From Sinonovacula constricta (lineage: Eukaryota; Mollusca; Bivalvia; Cardiida; Solecurtidae): 64,000 nucleotides of DNA. The notes under the pieces are model-generated. The model was not told where the DNA came from. It was given only the letters and a program-made list of their open reading frames with translations, and did not search any database. The stretch is taken from NCBI GenBank assembly GCA_007844125.1, contig CM017563.1:27218499-27282498 (forward strand). The letters run 5' to 3'. The translations under genes were made by a program, and so were the position numbers. Position 1 is the first letter of the stretch; the number at the start of each line of letters is the position of its first letter. This document shows positions 51,206-64,000 of the stretch, piece by piece.

Positions 51206-51604
51206 TGGACTAGATCTTAGTATTTTCCGATTGAGGTTGTTATTATCACTTACATAATGTGCGCCTGAAACGCGGGACCTTTGAGTCATTAAATTTTAGT
51301 ATTCTTCATACATGTTTCCATCGTGTTACCATCACCATCGCTATAAATTCTGTCCCCCAACCTGTTAATATTTATGGACACTAAGACATGTAAAGAATAG
51401 CGCCACACGCTCAAATCAAATGTCACGAGCAATAAGTAATGCCATCTGGCTAATCAGTGAAAGGGTCATGACTGCCTTAACTTTCTATGTAGATTGATGA
51501 TGTACGGATCGATATACCTCTAAATTGCTAAAATTGTTTGATGACCGTTTTAAAACATTTACACTTTCAAAAATGTTAATGCTGCCCCAAAATAAAGTCA
51601 TTTA
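51206..51604. other. Intergenic DNA, nothing recognised
   Basis: No coding or repeat features seen. Confidence 0.45.
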
Positions 51605-51915
51605 TGTTTATTGAGTTTATCGTCCTAACAACAGTACTTCAGTTATCTTGAGACGGTGTCCACTTCAAGCAGATAAAGCGCTGCCTTCACTGTGTATAGC
51701 ATGCCTTGAACACCTGGCATGATATCACACCAAGTCACATCCTGACACCGGGCTAACCAGTCATGGAACTACCCTTATATTTTTTTTAGCGTTAGCAAAG
51801 GAGCTATGCCACTACCAATTTAACGGACTTGATATTTCGCGGCCCAGGATCGAACGCGGGGCCTCCCGTTTCTGGAGCCTACCGCTCTACCGATTGCCTT
51901 ACCAGGCCCGGTCGT
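51605..51915 (-). mobile_element. tRNA-derived SINE, near full length
   Basis: Minus strand. The head at the right end has an A-box region complementary to CTCTACCGATTGCCTTACCA and a B box complementary to GGATCGAACGCGG (51848-51859). The body contains CCAGTCATGGAACTACCC and CACCTGGCATGATATCAC. The tail at the left end (ATTGAGTTTATCGTCC) matches the other copies. This is the most complete of four related copies in the window. Confidence 0.8.
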
Positions 51916-52768
51916 ACAGTAACTCAAATAATTTCAAGGAAAACGTGTTCACATATATAAGTTATCGTTGCTGATATTTTAATATAATCATATTCGTTGT
52001 TTTAAATATAATCTAGACAAAATACTTAGGATTTTAAATTGTATAGAATGCCACGAAAAAGGAAAAATATGTATTACATATAACAACGAATAAATGCTCG
52101 GCAATTATTTAACATGAAAAAAGGTCATTATTAAATGTCACAGTAACCTGACACACATAAGCGCGAGCAATTATATGGAAGAAACAAATTCTTAAATGAT
52201 AACTGACATGCACTTAAAACGTTCAATAACAATTCACGTATTTATCCTTTTTTCTTAAAAAGTACTGACAGACAAACTTCCTTCGGTGAAATTAATGTAA
52301 TGAGTTCAAAACCTTTTGAAACAAGAAGTATATGACACAAAAAGACTGGCCGAAACATAGCGCCTGACCTCATAGGGCCCGACTCCAATCCTAATAAACT
52401 AATATTCGCTTGTGGAAACCAGTCAAACCCATGTATTTAACTGTTATTTTTGGAGTTGACTGTAGGTATTGTGACAGTCGCAATGCACATAATCACTGCA
52501 CAAAACAAACATGTGACAAGACTGAGTTGCGCAATTAGGAGAGTTTTAATGACTTTTTTGTCTTCCGTTATTTCTTTAACCTTTAAACTTTTAGATATTT
52601 GCAAAGGAAGTGTCGGTCGTTATAAGGTACCTTCCATCTGGTTAGATCTGGACGTAAGGAAACTAACTATATTCTTCAGTTTAAATGAAAGGTACATATT
52701 AATAATTCCATTACAAGATGTATCATGATGTTTCGGGACTTTGTATGTATGCTCATAAATTGTATTTG
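51916..52768. other. Intergenic DNA between two SINE copies
   Basis: No gene supported. A 92-codon open frame at 52450-52728 has no recognisable features. Confidence 0.45.
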
Positions 52769-53061
52769 ATTGTTTGTTTGTTTATTGGGTTTAACGTCCC
52801 ACTAACAGTATTTCAGTTATCTGGAGACGGTGTCCACTTGAAGCAAATATAGTGGTGCCTTCACTGTGTATAGCATGCCGTGAACACCTGGCATGATACC
52901 ACACCCAGTCACATTATCCTGACACCGGGCCAACCAGTCGTGGAACTACCCTTACTTTGCTTGAGCGTTAGCAAGGGGGCTATACCACCACCATTTTTAA
53001 CGACTTTGGTATGTCGCGGCCCAGGATCGAACCCGGGGCCTCCCGTACCTGGAGCAGACGC
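52769..53061 (-). mobile_element. tRNA-derived SINE, head-truncated
   Basis: Same family and orientation as 51605-51915: tail TTTATTGGGTTTAACGTCCC, body CCAGTCGTGGAACTACCC, B-box complement GGATCGAACCCGG. It stops after CCTGGAGCAGACGC, before the A box. Confidence 0.8.
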
Positions 53062-54049
53062 TTTTTGTATTTGTATATGGTTTGTACTCAGCATACACAA
53101 TTATGGTCCTTATGTGGCCATCTAGGTATTATCACCAAGGACATTTGTAGATATGCATCTCCATAGAACCACTGCGGAAGTGTTTGTAATTGGGCTTCAT
53201 GACCTTGTTCCACAACTTTCCTAGACAAGAGTCTTTACGATTGCACAATCAGCATTCCCTGGTTAACAATGTGTCAAATTAACACGAGTTGCGAGGAAGT
53301 CATTAATCTCTCTAGAAGCCCTAATCACATTTCCCCCAATAAAATCTCTTTCCGCATTTCTCGTAAGAGCAGTTAATGGTTTCAACAGTTAAGGGCTCCA
53401 ACAGTTAATCTACACTATTACATTAACATCTCGACAACATTGCTCTTCATTTAAAGTGGGACAAATGCAAGAATGTGAGCATTAAATATAAGTAAGAAAA
53501 TGTATGCACTCATAAGGACAAGGAAACACTCAATTAACATGTTCATATTTATACATATATCGATATAGTATTGCGTAAATGTACAAATTAACAGAAATGA
53601 ATAAAAATGCCACATGTACATGTCAGCCAAAGCTAATGCAGATGGCCTTGTTTACAACATTTCCGTAGCAGATCTGGTGACTTTTTTGTTATGCTAGAAA
53701 ATCAACATATCAACATGGCGGGATATAGATGTATCTATTAGAGGAAACTCAAGGAGCGTCCTTATAAAAGTATCTGATTCAGGAAAACGGCCAGATATAC
53801 AGGGCTGGACGACTTCAACAAGGCTAGTTAACTTTGGGCGTAGAAATTTCTCACTTTTATTTTAATTTACATTTTCTTTAGAATGTTTATGCAACCAGTT
53901 TTTACTTCACTCGCCGTAAAAACTTAATAAATCACGATCATATGAGAAATGAAGCAAAAGTTCAAACGATGACTTCTGAAATAGTCAAGTAGTTGTGCAT
54001 GCACAAGATGTAATAAAAGACAATACAAAACAGTGTCGATACCGAATTG
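53062..54049. other. Intergenic DNA, nothing recognised
   Basis: Unique AT-rich sequence up to the start of satellite H. Confidence 0.45.
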
Positions 54050-57000
54050 ATGAAGAGGATTACTTTATGATACAGTATTGATTTAGGCGATACTGGGTTA
54101 ATACAGTATTGATTCAGGCCATACTGGGTTGATACAGTATTGATTCAGTCGATACAGATTTGATACAGTATTGATTCAGGCGATAAGAGTTGATACAGTA
54201 TTGGTTAAGGCGATACTAGGTTGATACAGTATTGAATTAGGCGATAGAGAGTTGATACAGTATTGATTCAGGCGATTAGAGTTGATACAGTATTGGTTAA
54301 GGAGATACTAGGTTGATACAGTATTGAATTAGGCGATAGAAAGTTGATACAGTATTGATTCAGTCGATACTGGGTTGATACAGTATTGATTCAGGTGATA
54401 CTGGGTTGATACAGAATTGATTCAGGTGATACTGGATTGATACAGTATTGATTCAGGTGATACTGGGTTGATACAGAATTGATTCAGGCGATACTGGGTT
54501 GATACAGAATTGATTCAGGTGATACTGGGTTGATACAGAATTGATTCAGGTGATACTGGGTTGATACAGTATTGATTCAGGTGATACTGGGTTAATAGAG
54601 TTGATTCAGGCGATACTGGGTTGATACAGAATTGATTCAGGCGATACTGGGTTAATACAGTATTGATTCAGGCGATACTGGGTTGATACAGAATTGATTC
54701 AGGTGATACTGGGTTGATACAGAATTGATTCAGGCGATACAGGGTTGATACAGTATTGATTCAGGCGATACTGGGTTGATACAGTATTGATTCAGGTGAT
54801 ACTGGGTTGATACAGAATTGATTCAGGTGATACTGGGTTGATACAGTATTGATTCAGGTGATACTGGGTTGATACAGTATTGATTCAGGTGATGCTGGGT
54901 TGATACAGAATTGATTCAGGCGATACAGGGTTGATACAGTATTGATTCAGGCGATACAGGGTTGATACAGTATTGATTCAGGCGATACTGGGTTGATACA
55001 GTATTGATTCAGGTGATACTGGGTTGATACAGAATTGATTCAGGTGATACTGGGTTGATACAGTATTGATTCAGGTGATACTGGGTTGATACAGTATTGA
55101 TTCAGGTGATACTGGGTTGATACAGTATTGATTCAGGTGATACTGGGTTGATACAGTATTGATTCCGGTGATACTGGGTTGATACAGAATTGATTCAGGC
55201 GATACAGGGTTGATACAGTATTGATTCAGGCGATACTGGGTTGATACAGTATTGATTCAGGTGATACTGGGTTGATACAGAATTGATTCAGGTGATACAG
55301 GGTTGATACAGTATTGATTCAGGCGATACAGATTTGATACAGTATTGATTCAGGCGATAAGAGTTGATACAGTATTGGTTAAGGCGATACTAGGTTGATA
55401 CAGTATTGAATTAGGCGATAGAGAGTTGATACAGTATTGAATAAGGCGATTAGAGTTGATACAGTATTGGTTAAGGAGATACTAGGTTGATACAGTATTG
55501 AATTAGGCGATAGAAAGTTGATACAGTATTGATTCAGTCCATACTGGGTTGATACAGTATTGATTCAGGTGATACTGGGTTGATACAGAATTGATTCAGG
55601 TGATACTGGATTGATACAGTATTGATTCAGGTGATACTGGGTTGATACAGAATTGATTCAGGCGATACTGGGTTGATACAGTATTGATTCAGGTGATACT
55701 GGGTTGATACAGAATTGATTCAGGTGATACTGGGTTGATACAGTATTGATTCAGGTGATACTGGGTTAATAGAGTTGATTCAGGCGATACTGGGTTGATA
55801 CAGAATTGATTCAGGCGATACTGGGTTAATACAGTATTGATTCAGGCGATACTGGGTTGATACAGAATTGATTCAGGTGATACTGGGTTGATACAGAATT
55901 GATTCAGGCGATACAGGGTTGATACAGTATTGATTCAGGCGATACTGGGTTGATACAGTATTGATTCAGGTGATACTGGGTTGATACAGAATTGATTCAG
56001 GTGATACTGGGTTGATACAGTATTGATTCAGGTGATACTGGGTTGATACAGTATTGATTCAGGTGATGCTGGGTTGATACAGAATTGATTCAGGCGATAC
56101 AGGGTTGATACAGTATTGATTCAGGCGATACTGGGTTGATACAGAATTGATTCAGGTGATACTGGGTTGATACAGAATTGATTCAGGCGATACAGGGTTG
56201 ATACAGTATTGATTCAGGCGATACTGGGTTGATACAGTATTGATTCAGGTGATACTGGGTTGATACAGAATTGATTCAGGTGATACTGGGTTGATACAGT
56301 ATTGATTCAGGTGATACTGGGTTGATACAGTATTGATTCAGGTGATACTGGGTTGATACAGTATTGATTCAGGTGATACTGGGTTGATACAGTATTGATT
56401 CCGGTGATACTGGGTTGATACAGAATTGATTCAGGCGATACAGGGTTGATACAGTATTGATTCAGGCGATACTGGGTTGATACAGTATTGATTCAGGTGA
56501 TACTGGGTTGATACAGAATTGATTCAGGTGATACTGGGTTGATACAGTATTGATTCAGGCGATACAGATTTGATACAGTATTGATTCAGGCGATAAGAGT
56601 TGATACAGTATTGGTTAAGGCGATACTAGGTTGATACAGTATTGAATTAGGCGATAGAGAGTTGATACAGTATTGAATAAGGCGATTAGAGTTGATACAG
56701 TATTGGTTAAGGAGATACTAGGTTGATACAGTATTGAATTAGGCGATAGAAAGTTGATACAGTATTGATTCAGTCGATACTGGGTTGATACAGTATTGAT
56801 TCAGGTGATACTGGGTTGATACAGAATTGATTCAGGTGATACTGGATTGATACAGTATTGATTCAGGTGATACTGGGTTGATACAGAATTGATTCAGGCG
56901 ATACTGGGTTGATACAGTATTGATTCAGGTGATACTGGGTTGATACAGAATTGATTCAGGTGATACTGGGTTGATACAGTATTGATTCAGGTGATACTGG

Positions 57001-60000
57001 GTTAATAGAGTTGATTCAGGCGATACTGGGTTGATACAGAATTGATTCAGGCGATACTGGGTTAATACAGTATTGATTCAGGCGATACTGGGTTGATACA
57101 GAATTGATTCAGGTGATACTGGGTTGATACAGAATTGATTCAGGCGATACAGGGTTGATACAGTATTGATTCAGGCGATACTGGGTTGATACAGTATTGA
57201 TTCAGGTGATACTGGGTTGATACAGAATTGATTCAGGTGATACTGGGTTGATACAGCATTGATTCAGGTGATACTGGGTTGATACAGTATTGATTCAGGT
57301 GATACTGGGTTGATACAGAATTGATTCAGGCGATACAGGGTTGATACAGTATTGATTCAGGCGATACTGGGTTGATACAGTATTGATTCAGGTGATACTG
57401 GGTTGATACAGAATTGATTCAGGTGATACTGGGTTGATACAGTATTGATTCAGGTGATACTGGGTTGATACAGAATTGATTCAAGTGATACTGGGTTGAT
57501 ACAGAATTGATTCAGGTGATACTGGGTTGATACAGAATTGATTCAGGCGATACTGGGTTGATACAGTATTGATTCAGGCGATACTGGGTTGATACAGAAT
57601 TGATTCAGGTGATACTAGGTTGATACAGTATTGATTCAGGCGATACTGGGTTGATACAGAATTGATTCAGGCGATACTGGGTTGATACAGTATTGATTCA
57701 GGTGATACTGGGTTGATACAGTATTGATTCAGGCGATACTGGGTTGATACAGAATTGATTCAGGCGATACTGGGTTGATACAGTATTGATTCAGGCGATA
57801 CTGGGTTGATACAGTATTGATTCAGGTGATACAGGGTTGATAGAGAATTGATTCAGGTGATACTGGGTTGATACAGAATTGATTCAGATGATACTGGGTT
57901 GATACAGAATTGATTCAGGCGAAACTGGGTTGATACAGTATTGATTCAGGCGATACTGGGTTGATAAGTATTGATTGAGGTGATACTGGGTTGATACAGA
58001 ATTGATTCAGGTAATACTGGGTTGATACAGAATTGATTCAAGTGATACTGGGTTGATACAGAATTGATTCAGGCGATACTGGGTTGATACAGAATTGATT
58101 CAGGTGATACTGGGTTGATACAGTATTGATTCAGGTGATACTGGGTTGATACAGAATTGATTTAGGCGATACTGGGTTGATACAGTATTGATTCAGGTGA
58201 TACTGGCTTGATACAGTATTGATTCAGGTGATACTGGGTTGATACAGAATTGATTCAGGTGATACTGGGTTGATACAGTATTGGTTAAGGCGATACTAGG
58301 TTGATACAGTATTGATTCAGGTGATACTGGGTTGATACAGAATTGATTCAGGTGATACTGGGTTGATGCAGAATTGATTCAGGTGATACTGGGTTGATAC
58401 AGTATTGGTTAATGCGATACTAGGTTGATACAGTATTGGTTAAGGCGATACTAGGTTGATACAGTATTGAATTAGGCGATAGAGAGTTGATAGAGTATTG
58501 ATTCAGGTGATACTGGGTTGATACAGTATTGATTCAGGCGATACTGGGTTGATACGTTATTGATTAAGGCGATACTGGGTTGATACGGTATTGATTCAGG
58601 TGATAAGAGTTGATACAGTATTGATTCAGGTGATACTGGGTTGATACAGAATTGATTCAGGCGATACTGGGTTGATACAGTATTGGTTAAGGCGATACTG
58701 GGTTGATACGGTATTAATTCAGGCGATAGAGAGTTGATACAGTATTGATTCAGGCGATAAGAGTTGATACAGTATTGGTTAAGGCGATACTAGGTTGATA
58801 CAATATTGAATTAGGCGATAGAGAGTTGATACAGTATTGATTCAGGCGATACTGGGTTGATACAGTATTGATTCAGGTGATACTGGGTTGATACAGAATT
58901 GATTCAGGCGATACTGGGTTGATACATTATTGATTCAGGCGGTACTGGGTTGATACGGTATTGATTCAGGTGATAAGAGTTGATACGTTATTGAATCAGG
59001 CGATACTAGGTTGATACAGTATTGAATTAGGTGATAAAGTGTTGATACAGTATTGATTTAGGTGATACTGGGTTGATACAGTATTGATACAGGCGATACT
59101 GGGTTGATACAGTATTGATTCAGGCGATACAGAGTTGATACAGTATTGATTCAGGCGATACTGGGTTAATACAGTATCGATTCAGGCGATACTGGGTTGA
59201 TACAGTATTGATTCAGGCGATACAAAGTTGATACAGTGTTGATTTAAGTGATACAGAGTTGATAAACTATTAATTCAGACGATACAGTGTTGATACAGCA
59301 TTAAATCAAGCGATATTAGGTTGATACAGTATTGATTCAGGCGATACTGGGTTGATACAGTATTCATTCAGGCGATAGAGAGTTGATACACTATTCATTC
59401 AGGCGATAAGAGTTTATACAGTATTGGTTAAGGCGATACTAGGTTGATACAGTATTGAATTAGGTGATAAAGTGTTGATACAGTATTGATTCAGGCGATA
59501 CTGGGTTGATACAGTATTGATTCAGGCGATACAGACTTGATACAGTATTGATTCAGGCCAGGCGATACTATGTTGATACAGTATTGATTCAGGCGATACT
59601 GGGTTGAAACAGTATTGATTCGGGGGATACAGTGTTGATACAGTCTTGATTTAGACGATACAGAGTTGATACGGTATTGATTTGGGGGATACAGTGTATA
59701 TACAGTATTGATTTGGGGGATACAGTGTCGATACAGCATTAAATCAAGCGATATTAGGTTGATACAATATTGATCCAGGCGATAATGAGTTGATACAGTA
59801 TTCATTCAGGCGATAGAGAGTTGATAGAGTATTGATTCAGGCGATAAGAGTTGATACAGTATTGGTTTAGGCGATACCAGGTTGATACAGTATTGAATTA
59901 GGTGATAAATTGTTGATACAGTATTGATTCAGGTGATGCTGGGTTGATACAGAATTGATTCAGGCGATACAGGGTTGATACAGTATTGATTCAGGCGATA

Positions 60001-63000
60001 AGAGTTGATACAGTATTGGTTAAGGCGATACTAGGTTGATACAATATTGAATTAGGCGATAGAGAGTTGATACAGTATTGATTCAGGCGATACTGGGTTG
60101 ATACAGTATTGATTCAGGTGATACTGGGTTGATACAGAATTGATTCAGGCGATACTGGGTTGATACATTATTGATTCAGGCGGTACTGGGTTGATACGGT
60201 ATTGATTCAGGTGATAAGAGTTGATACGTTATTGAATCAGGCGATACTAGGTTGATACAGTATTGAATTAGGTGATAAAGTGTTGATACAGTATTGATTT
60301 AGGTGATACTGGGTTGATACAGTATTGATACAGGCGATACTGGGTTGATACAGTATTGATTCAGGCGATACAGAGTTGATACAGTATTGATTCAGGCGAT
60401 ACTGGGTTAATACAGTATCGATTCAGGCGATACTGGGTTGATACAGTATTGATTCAGGCGATACAAAGTTGATACAGTGTTGATTTAAGTGATACAGAGT
60501 TGATAAACTATTAATTCAGACGATACAGTGTTGATACAGCATTAAATCAAGCGATATTAGGTTGATACAGTATTGATTCAGGCGATACTGGGTTGATACA
60601 GTATTCATTCAGGCGATAGAGAGTTGATACACTATTCATTCAGGCGATAAGAGTTTATACAGTATTGGTTAAGGCGATACTAGGTTGATACAGTATTGAA
60701 TTAGGTGATAAAGTGTTGATACAGTATTGATTCAGGCGATACTGGGTTGATACAGTATTGATTCAGGCGATACAGACTTGATACAGTATTGATTCAGGCC
60801 AGGCGATACTATGTTGATACAGTATTGATTCAGGCGATACTGGGTTGAAACAGTATTGATTCGGGGGATACAGTGTTGATACAGTCTTGATTTAGACGAT
60901 ACAGAGTTGATACGGTATTGATTTGGGGGATACAGTGTATATACAGTATTGATTTGGGGGATACAGTGTCGATACAGCATTAAATCAAGCGATATTAGGT
61001 TGATACAATATTGATCCAGGCGATAATGAGTTGATACAGTATTCATTCAGGCGATAGAGAGTTGATAGAGTATTGATTCAGGCGATAAGAGTTGATACAG
61101 TATTGGTTTAGGCGATACCAGGTTGATACAGTATTGAATTAGGTGATAAATTGTTGATACAGTATTGATTCAGGTGATGCTGGGTTGATACAGAATTGAT
61201 TCAGGCGATACAGGGTTGATACAGTATTGATTCAGGCGATACTGGGTTGATACAGAATTGATTCAGGTGATACTGGGTTGATACAGAATTGATTCAGGCG
61301 ATACAGGGTTGATACAGTATTGATTCAGGCGATACTGGGTTGATACAGTATTGATTCAGGTGATACTGGGTTGATACAGAATTGATTCAGGTGATACTGG
61401 GTTGATACAGTATTGATTCAGGTGATACTGGGTTGATACAGTATTGATTCAGGTGATACTGGGTTGATACAGTATTGATTCAGGTGATACTGGGTTGATA
61501 CAGTATTGATTCCGGTGATACTGGGTTGATACAGAATTGATTCAGGCGATACAGGGTTGATACAGTATTGATTCAGGCGATACTGGGTTGATACAGTATT
61601 GATTCAGGTGATACTGGGTTGATACAGAATTGATTCAGGTGATACTGGGTTGATACAGTATTGATTCAGGCGATACAGATTTGATACAGTATTGATTCAG
61701 GCGATAAGAGTTGATACAGTATTGGTTAAGGCGATACTAGGTTGATACAGTATTGAATTAGGCGATAGAGAGTTGATACAGTATTGAATAAGGCGATTAG
61801 AGTTGATACAGTATTGGTTAAGGAGATACTAGGTTGATACAGTATTGAATTAGGCGATAGAAAGTTGATACAGTATTGATTCAGTCCATACTGGGTTGAT
61901 ACAGTATTGATTCAGGTGATACTGGGTTGATACAGAATTGATTCAGGTGATACTGGATTGATACAGTATTGATTCAGGTGATACTGGGTTGATACAGTAT
62001 TGATTCAGGTGATACTGGGTTGATACAGAATTGATTCAGGTGATACTGGGTTGATACAGTATTGATTCAGGTGATACTGGGTTGATACAGTATTGACTCA
62101 GGTGATACTGGGTTGATACAGAATTGATTCAGGCGATACAGGGTTGATACAGTATTGATTCAGGCGATACTGGGTTGATACAGTATTGATTCAGGTGATA
62201 CTGGGTTGATACAGAATTGATTCAGGTGATACTGGGTTGATACAGTATTGATTCAGGTGATACTGGGTTGATACAGTATTGATTCAGGTGATACTGGGTT
62301 GATACAGTATTGATTCAGGTGATACTGGGTTGATACAGTATTGATTCCGGTGATACTGGGTTGATACAGAATTGATTCAGGCGATACAGGGTTGATACAG
62401 TATTGATTCAGGCGATACTGGGTTGATACAGTATTGATTCAAGTGATACTGGGTTGATACAGAATTGATTCAGGTGATACTGGGTTGATACAGTATTGAT
62501 TCAGGTGATACTGGGTTGATACAGTATTGATTCAGGTGATACTGGGTTGATACAGAATTGATTCAAGTGATACTGGGTTGATACAGAATTGATTCAGGTG
62601 ATACTGGGTTGATACAGAATTGATTCAGGCGATACTGGGTTGATACAGTATTGATTCAGGCGATACTGGGTTGATACAGAATTGATTCAGGTGATACTAG
62701 GTTGATACAGTATTGATTCAGGCGATACTGGGTTGATACAGAATTGATTCAGGCGATACTGGGTTGATACAGTATTGATTCAGGTGATACTGGGTTGATA
62801 CAGTATTGATTCAGGCGATACTGGGTTGATACAGAATTGATTCAGGCGATACTGGGTTGATACAGTATTGATTCAGGCGATACTGGGTTGATACAGTATT
62901 GATTCAGGTGATACAGGGTTGATAGAGAATTGATTCAGGTGATACTGGGTTGATACAGAATTGATTCAGATGATACTGGGTTGATACAGAATTGATTCAG

Positions 63001-64000
63001 GCGATACTGGGTTGATACAGTATTGATTCAGGCGATACTGGGTTGATACAGTATTGATTCAGGTGATACTGGGTTGATACAGAATTGATTCAAGTGATAC
63101 TGGGTTGATACAGAATTGATTCAGGCGATACTGGGTTGATACAGAATTGATTCAGGTGATACTGGGTTGATACAGTATTGATTCAGGTGATACTGGGTTG
63201 ATATAGAATTGATTTAGGCGATACTGGGTTGATACAGTATTGATTCAGGTGATACTGGGTTGATACAGTATTGATTCAGGCGATACTGGGTTGATACAGA
63301 ATTGATTCAGGCGATACTGGGTTGATACAGTATTGATTCAGGCGATACTGGGTTGATACAGTATTGATTCAGGTGATACAGGGTTGATAGAGAATTGATT
63401 CAGGCGATACTGGGTTAATACAGTATTGATTCAGGCGATACTGGGTTGATACAGAATTGATTCAGGTGATACTGGGTTGATACAGAATTGATTCAGGCGA
63501 TACAGGGTTGATACAGTATTGATTCAGGCGATACTGGGTTGATACAGTATTGATTCAGGTGATACTGGGTTGATACAGAATTGATTCAGGTGATACTGGG
63601 TTGATACAGTATTGATTCAGGTGATACTAGGTTGATACAGTATTGATTCAGGTGATACTGGGTTGATATAGAATTGATTCAGGCGATACAGGGTTGATAC
63701 AGTATTGATTCAGGCGATACTGGGTTGATACAGTATTGATTCAGGTGATACTGGGTTGATACAGAATTGATTCAGGTGATACTGGGTTGATACAGTATTG
63801 ATTCAGGTGATACTGGGTTGATACAGTATTGATTCAAGTGATACTGGGTTGATACAGTATTGATTCAGGTGATACTGGGTTGATACAGTATTGATTCCGG
63901 TGATACTGGGTTGATACAGAATTGATTCAGGCGATACAGGGTTGATACAGTATTGATTCAGGCGATACTGGGTTGATACAGTATTGATTCAGGTGATACT
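54050..64000. repeat. 31-bp satellite H (~320 units, continues past window)
   Basis: A representative unit is 55086-55116. It divides into three about 10-bp pieces of similar sequence (TTGATACAG..., TTGATTCAGG and a GATACTGGG piece). Common variants are GTATTG/GAATTG, CAGGTG/CAGGCG and ACTGGG/ACAGGG. A rare-variant block starting GATTTGATACAG recurs at 54157, 55331, 56567 and 61678, showing higher-order units of about 1.17-1.24 kb and a 5111-bp offset duplication. The 31-bp unit breaks reading frames. Confidence 0.96.
58752..61233. repeat. 1241-bp tandem duplication within satellite H
   Basis: 58752-59992 and 59993-61233 match at a constant offset of 1241 bp, including rare variants such as TTGATACAATATTG (58796 and 60037) and the unusual CAGGCCAGGCGATAC. 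Identical 104-residue open frames in both copies (59491-59805, 60732-61046) confirm near-perfect identity. Confidence 0.9.

Noticed and set aside
54050..64000. Telomeric repeat or origin
   Set aside because: The unit is 31 bp and unrelated to TTAGGG. No telomere-type hexamer array exists in the window.

Overview
The window looks like AT-rich, gene-poor nuclear DNA from a marine invertebrate, most likely a bivalve mollusc. The pointers are a tRNA-headed SINE with a tail of the type common in bivalves, a Gmr1-like Ty3/gypsy element, Crypton-like and hAT-like relics, and about 170-bp tandem units of a kind I associate with molluscs. The species assignment is inference. No intact protein-coding gene is visible. 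The best host-gene candidate is one orphan exon with good splice sites (19989-20533, minus).

Layout. 1-3893: the right end of a TTAA-type short DNA transposon (1-73), a broken Crypton-like tyrosine recombinase (about 227-470), a degenerate 170-bp tandem repeat (1165-1600) and a tRNA-derived SINE (3291-3540). 3894-10242: a complete but decayed LTR retrotransposon on the minus strand, with two LTRs, ACGC target duplication, tRNA-Pro primer site, gag, zinc knuckle, protease, reverse transcriptase and RNase H. A 58-bp minisatellite lies between protease and RT, where this family would be expected to carry integrase. 11110-11580: CAGA, GA and CA microsatellites. 12089-16345: a 30-bp satellite (about 140 units), interrupted by a broken hAT-like transposase (16355-17640) and resuming as a remnant at 17795-17875. 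17876-29394: mostly unique DNA with the orphan exon, a dispersed repeat in three copies, and a candidate 3.1-kb element with imperfect inverted ends (about 25606-28694). 29395-39275: a second 30-bp satellite (about 300 units), split by an 885-bp TTAA-flanked element. 43012-44285: a 27-bp satellite. 45145-45240: a 5S rRNA-like sequence. 49160-51205: a 37/38-bp satellite. 51605-53061: two more SINE copies. 54050-64000: a 31-bp satellite with about 1.2-kb higher-order structure and a 1241-bp tandem duplication, running off the window end.

Six different minisatellite arrays therefore occupy about 27-28 kb, roughly 43% of the window. Four of them have units of 27-31 bp. The very long open reading frames across the arrays arise because the 27- and 30-bp units are multiples of three and lack stops. 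They are open in several frames on both strands, which is not how a single coding gene behaves. The main biology here is mobile-element insertion and repeat expansion: elements land in satellites, one satellite sits inside an element, and edge units are more degenerate than central ones.
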